Source of the DNA: Lysobacterales bacterium
Lineage (GTDB): Bacteria; Pseudomonadota; Gammaproteobacteria; Xanthomonadales; Marinicellaceae
Direction: 5' to 3'
NCBI GenBank assembly: GCA_026990095.1
Contig: JALSIL010000041.1
Coordinates: forward strand, 1-5,867
Length of the DNA: 5,867 nucleotides
The position numbers were made by a program, and so were the translations under genes. Under the pieces are notes generated by a model. That model made no database searches. It was not told where the DNA came from and saw nothing but the letters and a program-made list of their open reading frames with translations. This document shows positions 1 through 5,867 of this stretch, one piece after another. Each line of letters starts with the position of its first letter. Within the stretch, counting starts at the first letter, position 1.

Positions 1-2494
1 ATAGCGTTGTGGCGTTTTGTCCGAGCGTTATGTAACTTAGACCGACATCCATTAGGGTGTCTAGGCGCATTTTGATGGTTGGAATGGCATCAAAGAACTC
101 TTGCGCTTCTTCGATAGTCATATTCAACACATCGTATATATTTTTGCCTTTGTAGCGAATATCTAAGGTTTCACGGTTGTAGCGTTTGCCTTTACAGACA
201 TCACAAGTCACGTAAACATCGGGCAAGAAATGCATTTCAACTTTGATTAAACCATCGCCTGAACAGGCTTCGCAACGTCCGCCTTTGACATTAAAACTAA
301 AGCGTCCTGGTTTGTAGCCACGGGCACGTGATTCAGGCGTACCAGCAAATAATTCACGCAAGGGTGTAAATAATTGCGTGTAGGTTGCAGGGTTTGAACG
401 CGGTGTTCTGCCAATGGCTTTTTGATTGATTTCGACCACTTTATCGAATAAATCTATGTTTTCAAAAGATTTGTAAGCAGCAGGTCGATTTGAGTTTCGG
501 TTCAATTCTTGTGCCAAAACTTTATAAAATGTGGCATTGACTAAGGTGGATTTGCCCGAACCAGAAACACCCGTGATGCAAGTGAATAAACCCGCAGGGA
601 TTTTTAAATCCACATTTTTTAAATTGTTACCCGTTGCACCTTTGAGGGTAAAGACTTTATCTTTGGCGATTTTGGCGCGTTTTTTGGGTACTTCTATTTT
701 CTTTTTGCCTGATAAATATTGTCCCGTTATGGATTTTGGATTGGCAGTTATTTGCTTGGGCGTGCCTTGGGCAACGATATAACCGCCATGTATGCCCGAA
801 CCTGGTCCAATATCCACCACATGATCGGCTTTGGCAATGGCATCTTCATCGTGTTCGACCACAATAACGGTATTGCCTAAATCACGCAGTTTGGTTAAGG
901 TATGCAAGAGTTTTTCGTTATCACGTTGGTGTAAACCGATGGAAGGTTCATCCAAGACATACATAACACCAACGAGTCCTGCACCAATTTGACTAGCTAA
1001 TCGGATACGTTGTGCTTCGCCGCCCGAAAGTGAATTGGCATTGCGTTCGAGTGATAAATAATTTAATCCCACATTGACCAAAAACTCCAAGCGTTCTTGA
1101 ATTTCTTTGAGAATCTTTTCAGCAATTTCGCCTTTGCTGCCTTTTAATTTGAGGTTTTTAAAATAGTCATAACAGTCAGCAATACTTAAAGAGTTGACAT
1201 AGGGCAAAGATTTATCGGCAACAAAGACATTTCGAGCGGCTTCGTTTAAGCGTTCGCCATTGCAAACATCGCATTTTTTAACGCTGATGTATTTGTTTAA
1301 CTCTTCGCGCACCATATTGGATTCGGTTTCTTTGTAACGGCGTTTCATGTTGTTGGCAATGCCTTCGAAAGCACTGGAGCGGTTAAATTCAATTTTTTCA
1401 GATGAATATTTAAACTGTATCAATTCTTCTTTTGAGCCAAACATGATGACGTCTTGAATTTTTTTGGATAAATCTTTAAACGGTGTTTCTAAATCAAAGT
1501 TATAATGCTCCGAAATAGCCAACAGCATTTGAAAATAATAACCGTTACGCCTGTCCCAACCACGTACTGCACCTTTTGCCATGGATAAATCTCTTGAAAC
1601 AACGATTCGCTCCGGATCAAAATATTGACTAATGCCCAAGCCATCGCATTCTGGGCAGGCACCATTTGGGTTGTTGAATGAAAACAAACGGGGTTCAAGT
1701 TCTTCTAAGGAATAATCACAAACCGAACAAGAGAATAATTCGCTAAATAATACATCAACAGGCTCAACGCCTTCGTCATCATCAAAGGAAACGACTTGCA
1801 CCAATCCTTCGGATAAAACCAAAGCCGATTCAATAGATTCTGCCAGTCTTTGTGCCATGTCTTGTTTAATTTTAAACCGATCAACAACCGCTTCGATGTT
1901 GTGTTTTAATTTTTTATTAATCGGGGGTAAATCATCTAAATCGTAAATCCTTCCATCGATGCGAACCCGCACATAACCGCTGCTCATGAGTTGTTCCATC
2001 ATTAAGGAATGTTCGCCCTTACGGTTACGTACGATTGGAGCCAACACCATGTATTTTCGACTAGAATCGAGTTGTAAAATTCTGTCAACCATTTCTGAAA
2101 CGGTTTGGGCTTCCAATTTTATGCCGTGTTTTGGGCAACAAGGCGTGCCCACACGGGCATACAATAAACGCAAGTAGTCGTTGATTTCAGTAATGGTGCC
2201 AACGGTCGAACGTGGATTGTGCGAAGTGGATTTTTGTTCGATAGAAATCGCAGGCGATAAACCTTCGATATGATCAATATCTGGTTTCGGCATCAAGGAT
2301 AAAAATTGCCGTGCATAAGCCGATAAGGATTCAACATAACGCCTTTGTCCTTCTGCATAAATGGTGTCGAATGCCAAGGAAGATTTGCCCGAACCCGATA
2401 AACCCGTAATTACAATGAGTTTATTGCGTGGTAAGTCAATATCAATATTTTTTAAGTTATGCGTACGCGCACCCCGTAAACTAATGGATTTCAT
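1..2494 (-). CDS. uvrA: UvrA, excinuclease ABC subunit A (3' end beyond window)
   Basis: UvrA is the cytoplasmic ABC-type ATPase that, as a dimer with UvrB, finds bulky DNA lesions in nucleotide excision repair. The frame is open for 831 codons without a frameshift. The visible order is family-typical: Walker A GLSGSGKSS near residues 31-39; a UvrB-binding-region motif LAPIVRNRKGEH; zinc module 1 with CSVC at 256-259 and CPEC at 280-283; a further Cys pair CDVC at 408-411; first signature LSGGEAQRIRLA from 489; Walker B with VLDEPS near 513-518; second Walker A GVSGSGKST at 642-650; zinc module 2 with CEAC at 741-744 and CDVC at 764-767. The reading stops at ...GQNATTL, just before the expected second LSGGE signature, so roughly the last 110 residues of a ~940-residue protein are missing because of the window edge. 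The ATG at 2492-2494 gives the family N-terminus MKSISLRGARTHNLKN. An in-frame stop lies upstream at 2528-2530. The ribosome site is weak. Confidence 0.98.
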   Translation of the reverse strand, partial: MKSISLRGARTHNLKNIDIDLPRNKLIVITGLSGSGKSSLAFDTIYAEGQRRYVESLSAYARQFLSLMPKPDIDHIEGLSPAISIEQKSTSHNPRSTVGTITEINDYLRLLYARVGTPCCPKHGIKLEAQTVSEMVDRILQLDSSRKYMVLAPIVRNRKGEHSLMMEQLMSSGYVRVRIDGRIYDLDDLPPINKKLKHNIEAVVDRFKIKQDMAQRLAESIESALVLSEGLVQVVSFDDDEGVEPVDVLFSELFSCSVCDYSLEELEPRLFSFNNPNGACPECDGLGISQYFDPERIVVSRDLSMAKGAVRGWDRRNGYYFQMLLAISEHYNFDLETPFKDLSKKIQDVIMFGSKEELIQFKYSSEKIEFNRSSAFEGIANNMKRRYKETESNMVREELNKYISVKKCDVCNGERLNEAARNVFVADKSLPYVNSLSIADCYDYFKNLKLKGSKGEIAEKILKEIQERLEFLVNVGLNYLSLERNANSLSGGEAQRIRLASQIGAGLVGVMYVLDEPSIGLHQRDNEKLLHTLTKLRDLGNTVIVVEHDEDAIAKADHVVDIGPGSGIHGGYIVAQGTPKQITANPKSITGQYLSGKKKIEVPKKRAKIAKDKVFTLKGATGNNLKNVDLKIPAGLFTCITGVSGSGKSTLVNATFYKVLAQELNRNSNRPAAYKSFENIDLFDKVVEINQKAIGRTPRSNPATYTQLFTPLRELFAGTPESRARGYKPGRFSFNVKGGRCEACSGDGLIKVEMHFLPDVYVTCDVCKGKRYNRETLDIRYKGKNIYDVLNMTIEEAQEFFDAIPTIKMRLDTLMDVGLSYITLGQNATTL

Positions 2495-2542
2495 GGTGAC
2501 TTCACTGATGACAGAAAACCCAGTAGTTTAACTTAAATTTCA

Positions 2543-2571
2543 ATTCTTTGCACAGATATTTTTACTTGCAA
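2543..2571 (-). promoter_or_regulatory. Weak candidate promoter for uvrA
   Basis: On the minus strand TTGCAA (2571-2566) is followed after 17 nt by AAGAAT (2548-2543), each matching 4 of 6 sigma-70 consensus positions, and this lies about 50 nt before the uvrA ATG. The spacing is right but both boxes are mediocre, so this is a guess from position and pattern. I saw no CTGT-N8-ACAG LexA-type box between 2495 and 2653, although uvrA is SOS-controlled in E. coli. Confidence 0.27.
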
Positions 2572-2575
2572 CAAC

Positions 2576-2625
2576 AACACAAACCTCTTACTGACATAAC
2601 GTTGTCAGTAAGTGAGGTTTATGTT
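2576..2625 (-). terminator. Long hairpin, possible terminator of the two-gene unit
   Basis: AAACCTC (2581-2587) plus TTACTGAC (2588-2595) pair with GTCAGTAA (2604-2611) and GAGGTTT (2614-2620), leaving GT (2612-2613) bulged and an 8-nt loop. Past one C/A mismatch the stem extends by AACA/TGTT to 2576 and 2625. It sits about 30 nt past the stop of the secreted-protein gene and before uvrA, where a terminator is expected. On the minus strand it is followed by TTGTTGTTG, which is U-rich but not a true U-run, so termination is plausible rather than certain. It could instead be an mRNA-stabilising 3' structure or a small repeat element. Confidence 0.5.
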
Positions 2626-2653
2626 AATCAAAGAACCCAATAGGTTTTAACTG

Positions 2654-3271
2654 TTAATTGCTTTCCACCAGCAAAGTTTGCTCCAGCGTTTTTCTTAAGT
2701 TGTTGTATTCATTGCTGTGTTTCCCATCATCAGACAACATATCTTGAATAATTAGGATGCTCATTTGGGTCTCTCTAGGAATAAGAAAAATATCTTGGTG
2801 CAGGGTGAGATTGCCCAGCTTAATTTGTAACTTTCTTCCTTTTAAAACAGTTTTCTTGGTTTGTAATTCACTAGTGGATTCTTTAACATCAGCTTTCATG
2901 GTTTTAAATTCATCTGTCAAGGTTTTAAGGAAATCTTCTTCACTCATCAAGACACCGTAGTCTTGCACCATAATCAACGAGTCATTGCCTTCGATATTCC
3001 ATGATTTTGCTAAAAAATTAATTTTTTCGTAGCTGACGTGATAATTTGAAGGGTAGTTAAACCGCAAATGTGCTTGATTAAATACTGAAAAAGGATTCAT
3101 TTTAATTGTGATGGGATACTCCCGATCGGCAATGCTTATTTTTGAGGGTTTATTTAGAACAAAACTTTGTTCTCGACCATCAATCTCAACAACTACCGTT
3201 CGGTTTTCTTCATTTTGTGCGAATGATATGGTTTGGTAAAACACAATTAATGCCAATATAATTTTCTTCAT
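2654..3271 (-). CDS. Secreted protein of unknown function (205 aa)
   Basis: I do not recognise this protein by name. It starts with a classical Sec signal peptide: MKK, a hydrophobic core to about residue 15, then ISFA-Q, giving likely cleavage after A18. There is no lipobox and no cysteine anywhere, so a soluble periplasmic or exported mature protein of about 187 residues is expected. The mature part looks alpha/beta. A strand-rich half contains LRFNYPSNYHVSYE near 69-82 and LIMVQDYG near 99-106. A helix follows near 110-127 (SEEDFLKTLTDEFKTM), then further strands, and the C-terminus is helical. This order resembles PsbP/Mog1/DcrB-like folds, but that is inference only. The ATG is preceded by TAGG plus an A-run, an acceptable ribosome site. 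It lies 29 nt downstream of the CPBP-like gene and is probably co-transcribed with it, which suggests a shared envelope role. Confidence 0.85.
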   Translation of the reverse strand: MKKIILALIVFYQTISFAQNEENRTVVVEIDGREQSFVLNKPSKISIADREYPITIKMNPFSVFNQAHLRFNYPSNYHVSYEKINFLAKSWNIEGNDSLIMVQDYGVLMSEEDFLKTLTDEFKTMKADVKESTSELQTKKTVLKGRKLQIKLGNLTLHQDIFLIPRETQMSILIIQDMLSDDGKHSNEYNNLRKTLEQTLLVESN

Positions 3272-3300
3272 TTTTTCCTACTAATTTGTTAATTTATAAT

Positions 3301-4728
3301 TTATTCCCAAAACCACTGCATAACTTTTGCTGAGTAAAGAACTTTGTCTGTGACAACATGATAAAACATAAGTGCCAACACAGCGTGAGATAATGCCAAT
3401 GGCAATAAGCGTTTAAAGACTAAAAAGGCGTAAGCCCACAAACTACCTGCAATAAATGTGGCTAAAATAAGTGTAACCGAAGGGGCGTGCATTAATGAAA
3501 AAACAGCAGCTGCCAATAAGGCAGAAAGTAAGCAGTTTTCGGTTTTGTTGTAGAAAATTCTTTGCGCTAGTACATAACCCAAAAAGAACTGTTGCAGCAA
3601 TGCCCACAGGAAATACAGTGGAAATTTTTTAAATGCCTGTAATTCTGGAAAATCAATAAATGCCATAACAATAAATACCACAAGCGTAGGGATAACAACA
3701 ACCGCATAGTTGATTAGTAAGTGATAGGGTTTTATCGCTGTTTTTGCTCCTTTAAACAACATTTGTTTAGCAGCCCATTTATACCACGGTTGTTCAATTG
3801 CTTTTTCTTTAATGGCATACTGTTTTCTTAACCAAAAAACCAACAACAAACCAAGAGCTAATACCGCATACAAAATAACATTAAAAAGAGTTATTGACGT
3901 ATAGGACTTGTTGACTTGATGCATGGATGATTGCTGCCATGATTTTATGCCTTTAATCGAGAAAACAGACTCAGGGTAGTGCATGGCAAGTCTTTGCTTT
4001 AACCACATATAGCTTGATGGCAATAAGCACCTTTGTTGTAATTCAAACTGAATTATTTCATTACTTAAACTCACATCTGTTTTGCCAATGTGCCCATCAC
4101 AATTTATATTGACTTGTTTCACTGATAGCACTTGTGGTGAATAGGGCAATGTAATTTTATTGATGGCAATGGCTTTATTTGGGTTTTTAAATACCAATAC
4201 CAAAGAACTGATTTTTGTTAACTCTTTTCCCCAAATAACTGAAGCAACGTTTTCTCCTGTGGTTTTATAACCTTTCCACGCTTTTTTTAAATCAATTTCA
4301 ATGACTTTGCCCGAAACATGATGCAACTCAGAATAATAAAAGACCCCATCACCAAGTTCGTTTTTTATTTGAATTTTTAATTGCCCTTGAAAAGTTGTTG
4401 CCGAATAGATAATCAACTTATCATGCAACAAAGTACTTAAAGTTTGCCCTGAAAAATTAACTGACAATTGGGGATTGCTGGCTTGTTGGGCATGAATAGT
4501 TTGAGAGTTATCTGTTTGCCAATAAGGTTGAAAGGACTCAACCACTTGTTGATTAAAGTCTGAAAAATCCCAAGTAAACGGTGACTGCATGGATTGGATG
4601 GCATTGAGTTTGTTTTCTGCTTCTAAGGCAATGCGTTGCTGAGTTAATTGCCATGACACAAACGACACCACACAAAGCATAAGTATAATGAGTAGCAAAG
4701 ATTTAAAATAATGTTTGATTTTTAGCAA
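3301..4728 (-). CDS. CPBP-family (Rce1/CAAX-protease-like) membrane protein with large extracytoplasmic domain
   Basis: This is a 475-residue inner-membrane protein. An N-terminal anchor (about 9-28) leads into a beta-rich domain of about 250 residues, predicted periplasmic, containing C210 and C234 that could form a disulfide. Helices follow near 279-300, 336-358, 370-390, 398-415, 416-437 and 440-459. The Lys/Arg-rich loop at 301-333 fits the cytoplasm. The last helices resemble the CPBP core: FSLMH at 410-414 and the second histidine in LSHA at 446-449 match family motifs 2 and 3. Motif 1, normally EExxxR, reads QQFFLG at 379-384, so the paired glutamates and the arginine are absent; Asn four residues after each His is also missing. 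Proteolysis is therefore doubtful. The start is a TTG at 4726-4728 with no clear Shine-Dalgarno; it is the only usable start between the upstream stop and the anchor, since M17 would break the helix. The substrate is unknown. Confidence 0.82.
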   Translation of the reverse strand: MLKIKHYFKSLLLIILMLCVVSFVSWQLTQQRIALEAENKLNAIQSMQSPFTWDFSDFNQQVVESFQPYWQTDNSQTIHAQQASNPQLSVNFSGQTLSTLLHDKLIIYSATTFQGQLKIQIKNELGDGVFYYSELHHVSGKVIEIDLKKAWKGYKTTGENVASVIWGKELTKISSLVLVFKNPNKAIAINKITLPYSPQVLSVKQVNINCDGHIGKTDVSLSNEIIQFELQQRCLLPSSYMWLKQRLAMHYPESVFSIKGIKSWQQSSMHQVNKSYTSITLFNVILYAVLALGLLLVFWLRKQYAIKEKAIEQPWYKWAAKQMLFKGAKTAIKPYHLLINYAVVVIPTLVVFIVMAFIDFPELQAFKKFPLYFLWALLQQFFLGYVLAQRIFYNKTENCLLSALLAAAVFSLMHAPSVTLILATFIAGSLWAYAFLVFKRLLPLALSHAVLALMFYHVVTDKVLYSAKVMQWFWE

Positions 4729-4756
4729 TTTATTGTGGTTTATGGTTGAATTTGAC

Positions 4757-4784
4757 TTGTGAAAAAGATAACAGTGCCTATTAT
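4757..4784 (+). promoter_or_regulatory. Candidate sigma-70 promoter of the OsmC-family gene
   Basis: TTGTGA (4757-4762) is followed after 16 nt by TATTAT (4779-4784), about 30 nt before the ATG. A stronger -35-like TTGACT lies just upstream (4752-4757), but its 21-nt spacing to TATTAT is too long. CATAAT (4787-4792) is an alternative -10. The exact start of transcription is uncertain. Confidence 0.4.
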
Positions 4785-4793
4785 GCCATAATA
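4779..4793. promoter_or_regulatory. 15-bp perfect palindrome, candidate operator between divergent genes
   Basis: TATTATG-C-CATAATA has two perfect 7-nt arms around one central base. It lies in the 85-nt gap between the divergent CPBP-like and OsmC-family genes. By symmetry each strand carries a TATTAT that could serve as a -10, so a regulator bound here could affect both directions. No specific regulator family is recognised; it does not look like a standard OhrR or LexA site. Being AT-rich, it could partly be a by-product of promoter composition. Confidence 0.4.
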
Positions 4794-4813
4794 CAAATCA
4801 TTAGGAGAATAAA

Positions 4814-5233
4814 ATGAGTCAAACAGTTACAGCAACGTGGTTGCAAGATTATACCTTTGTAGGAAAAACAGACAGCAATAAATCGATTATCATGGATGCA
4901 CCAACTACTAAAGACGGAGAAAAAATAGCTCCATCGCCAATGGAAATGGTTTTATTTGGATTGATTGGCTGTACAGGTATCGACGTTAAACTTATCTTGG
5001 GTAAAGCAAAAAAAGATGTAACTAAGCTAGAAGTTATTGCCACCGCAGAACGACGCGATGAGTTTCCACGAATATTTACTGATATTCATGTACACTTTAA
5101 AGTCTCTGGCAGCAATATTGATGAAAAATCTGTTGGACGTGCAGTTAAATTATCGGCTGAAAAATATTGTTCAGTTTCTGCCATGTTGGATAAAACAGTC
5201 AATATCACCCATGACTTTGAAATTGTTGAATAA
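4814..5233 (+). CDS. yhfA: OsmC/Ohr-family protein, YhfA subgroup
   Basis: This is a 139-residue cytoplasmic protein of the OsmC/Ohr superfamily, whose characterised members (OsmC, Ohr) reduce organic hydroperoxides using two cysteines. Family marks are APSPMEMVL at 39-47, the first cysteine C53 in IGCTGID, ERRDEFPRIFT near 80-89, the second cysteine C119 in SAEKYCSV, and a C-terminal VNITH. These blocks match E. coli YhfA as I remember it better than OsmC or Ohr themselves, and the length is close to YhfA's (about 134). The two-cysteine arrangement is intact, so peroxidase chemistry is possible, but YhfA's own substrate is not established. AGGAG at 4803-4807, six bases before the ATG, is a good ribosome site that fixes the start. 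It is a single-gene unit, divergent from the CPBP-like gene and closed by a strong terminator. In E. coli yhfA lies beside crp; no crp is visible here. Confidence 0.93.
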   Translation: MSQTVTATWLQDYTFVGKTDSNKSIIMDAPTTKDGEKIAPSPMEMVLFGLIGCTGIDVKLILGKAKKDVTKLEVIATAERRDEFPRIFTDIHVHFKVSGSNIDEKSVGRAVKLSAEKYCSVSAMLDKTVNITHDFEIVE

Positions 5234-5259
5234 TCCTGATTAACTCTAAGCATAATCAT

Positions 5260-5287
5260 AAGGCCCTCCTTTTTCGAGGGCCTTTTT
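5260..5287 (+). terminator. Rho-independent terminator of the OsmC-family gene
   Basis: AAGGCCCTC (5260-5268) pairs perfectly with GAGGGCCTT (5276-5284) around a 7-nt CTTTTTC loop. The stem runs directly into a T tract ending at 5287. It begins 27 nt after the stop codon. The T tract follows the stem only on the plus strand, so it should act in that direction. Confidence 0.93.
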
Positions 5288-5561
5288 GTAGGCATCTCGT
5301 TGAATGGTATTATCAAATATACAGCTGATAAGCTTTAGAGAGACCATTGCATAATTATAGTGACGAGTAAAAAATGATTAAATTCACCAGCTTTTCGCTA
5401 AAAATCTCGCCAATAACTGGTTGTTACCTTCAATTTTTAACTCAATCTGGCAAATTTTCTCTATTTTTTCTTTCGCCATATAGTTATGCAAAGGTCTCTT
5501 AGATTTTTTCCGAGGTTTTAACTCTTTTCCGTACACATCCGACAAATACCCTACAACGGCA

Positions 5562-5577
5562 CAGCGAACGCAGCGAA
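5562..5577 (+). repeat. Short direct repeat CAGCGAA x2
   Basis: CAGCGAA occurs at 5562-5568 and 5571-5577, separated by CG. It lies in a locally GC-rich patch (about 5556-5577) inside otherwise AT-rich non-coding sequence. The contrast in composition suggests a remnant of a dispersed repeat, but with two copies of seven bases chance cannot be excluded. Confidence 0.35.
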
Positions 5578-5659
5578 AAGCAATAACCCAGATAAATATC
5601 AATAGATGAACAACAGAGTAGAATTTCTATACAAAACATAGAAAAACCAAATTATATTC

Positions 5660-5701
5660 CAACCCCTTAATGACTGGTGTTATGCCGCGTTAAGGAGGTT
5701 G
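5660..5701. repeat. Imperfect inverted repeat (11-bp stem, one bulge)
   Basis: CAACC (5660-5664) and CCTTAA (5665-5670) pair with TTAAGG (5690-5695) and GGTTG (5697-5701), leaving A5696 bulged and a 19-nt loop. No T-run follows on either strand, so it does not look like an intrinsic terminator. The right arm carries TAAGGAGGT, a perfect Shine-Dalgarno complement, buried in the stem. An outer pair, TAGAATTTC (5619-5627) with GAAATTCTA (5701-5709), shares the right side. Confidence 0.55.
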
Positions 5702-5867
5702 AAATTCTAGCCCGAATATTTCATAGGATAAGCCCAAAACAAGGCATTTATCTTTAAATAACAACACCTTATCTCAACATTGTTACGGTTACACTTTGTA
5801 CAAGTGGCTTTAAAGAAAAACTAGCTTCATATCTTGCACAAATATCACTAAAACCTATGAATAACTA

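Larger units (their letters stand above)
5288..5867. other. About 580-bp region with no convincing gene
   Basis: Both strands are broken by frequent stops. The longest minus-strand frame (5384-5602, 72 codons) begins at TTG with no ribosome site and has no recognisable domain. A plus-strand frame from ATG 5374 stops after about 42 codons. No tRNA or rRNA is apparent. Contents worth noting are a GC-rich patch with CAGCGAA twice (5562-5568, 5571-5577), an inverted repeat built around 5619-5709, and the palindrome TTGTACAA near 5796-5803. It may be decayed repeat or gene remnant, or a non-coding RNA locus; the sequence alone does not decide. Confidence 0.5.

Noticed and set aside
1..60. uvrA apparently truncated before its second ABC signature
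   Set aside because: The frame is still open at the first base, so this is the window edge and not a broken gene.
531..782. 83-codon plus-strand open frame
   Set aside because: It lies wholly opposite the conserved uvrA coding sequence around the second Walker A and is a shadow frame.
1489..2177. Several 60-69-codon frames on both strands
   Set aside because: All overlap the continuous uvrA frame, which encodes conserved zinc-module and UvrB-binding sequence there.
2757..2960. 67-codon plus-strand frame opposite the secreted-protein gene
   Set aside because: The minus-strand gene has a signal peptide, a ribosome site and a full-length frame; the plus frame has none of these.
4849..5316. 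Frames overlapping the OsmC-family gene in other registers
   Set aside because: The YhfA-like motifs, ribosome site and terminator all support the single plus-strand frame at 4814-5233.
5384..5602. 72-codon minus-strand open frame ending in ...LARFLAKSW
   Set aside because: It begins at TTG with no ribosome site, the N-terminal part runs through a GC-rich possible repeat, and no domain is recognisable. The C-terminal KEKIEKICQIELK stretch looks helical, so a remnant of a real gene is not excluded.
5655..5705. Integron attC-like site suggested by GTTATGCCGCGTTAAGG and the inverted repeat
   Set aside because: No pair of RYYYAAC and GTTRRRY core sites with proper spacing could be found, and there is no cassette structure nearby.
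5288..5867. CRISPR array or tRNA in the gene-free right end
   Set aside because: No regularly spaced repeats of 20 or more bases and no cloverleaf-compatible sequence with a GTTCRA-type T arm were seen.

Overview
The window reads as chromosomal DNA from an AT-rich gammaproteobacterium. The main lineage clues are a UvrA of the expected length and motif spacing and a small OsmC-family protein whose motifs match the enterobacterial YhfA subgroup. The genus cannot be fixed from this sequence. Nothing here points to a phage, plasmid or intact insertion sequence.

Layout, left to right. (1) Positions 1-2494, minus strand: most of uvrA, the damage-recognition ATPase of nucleotide excision repair. 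It is cut by the left window edge just before its second ABC signature. (2) Positions 2495-2653: spacer with a long imperfect hairpin (2576-2625) and a weak uvrA promoter candidate. No LexA-type box is visible. (3) Positions 2654-3271 and 3301-4728, minus strand: a two-gene unit with a 29-nt gap. The promoter-proximal gene encodes a seven-helix membrane protein with a large extracytoplasmic domain and a C-terminal CPBP (Rce1/CAAX-protease-like) core whose glutamate pair is replaced by Gln-Gln. The distal gene encodes a small secreted protein of unknown function. (4) Positions 4729-4813: a short divergent promoter region centred on a 15-bp perfect palindrome that offers a -10-like hexamer on each strand. 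(5) Positions 4814-5233, plus strand: a YhfA-like OsmC protein closed by a strong intrinsic terminator (5260-5287). (6) Positions 5288-5867: about 580 bases with no convincing gene, holding inverted repeats, an orphan perfect Shine-Dalgarno sequence and a GC-rich patch that may be a repeat remnant.

uvrA and the OsmC gene are ordinary housekeeping or stress genes. The CPBP-like gene and its secreted neighbour are the least understood part. Their close spacing and shared direction suggest joint expression and an envelope role, but the window does not reveal a substrate. I did not find a clear case for a wholly new defence or mobile system. The best leads are the Gln-Gln CPBP variant with its secreted partner, and the palindrome shared by two divergent genes.
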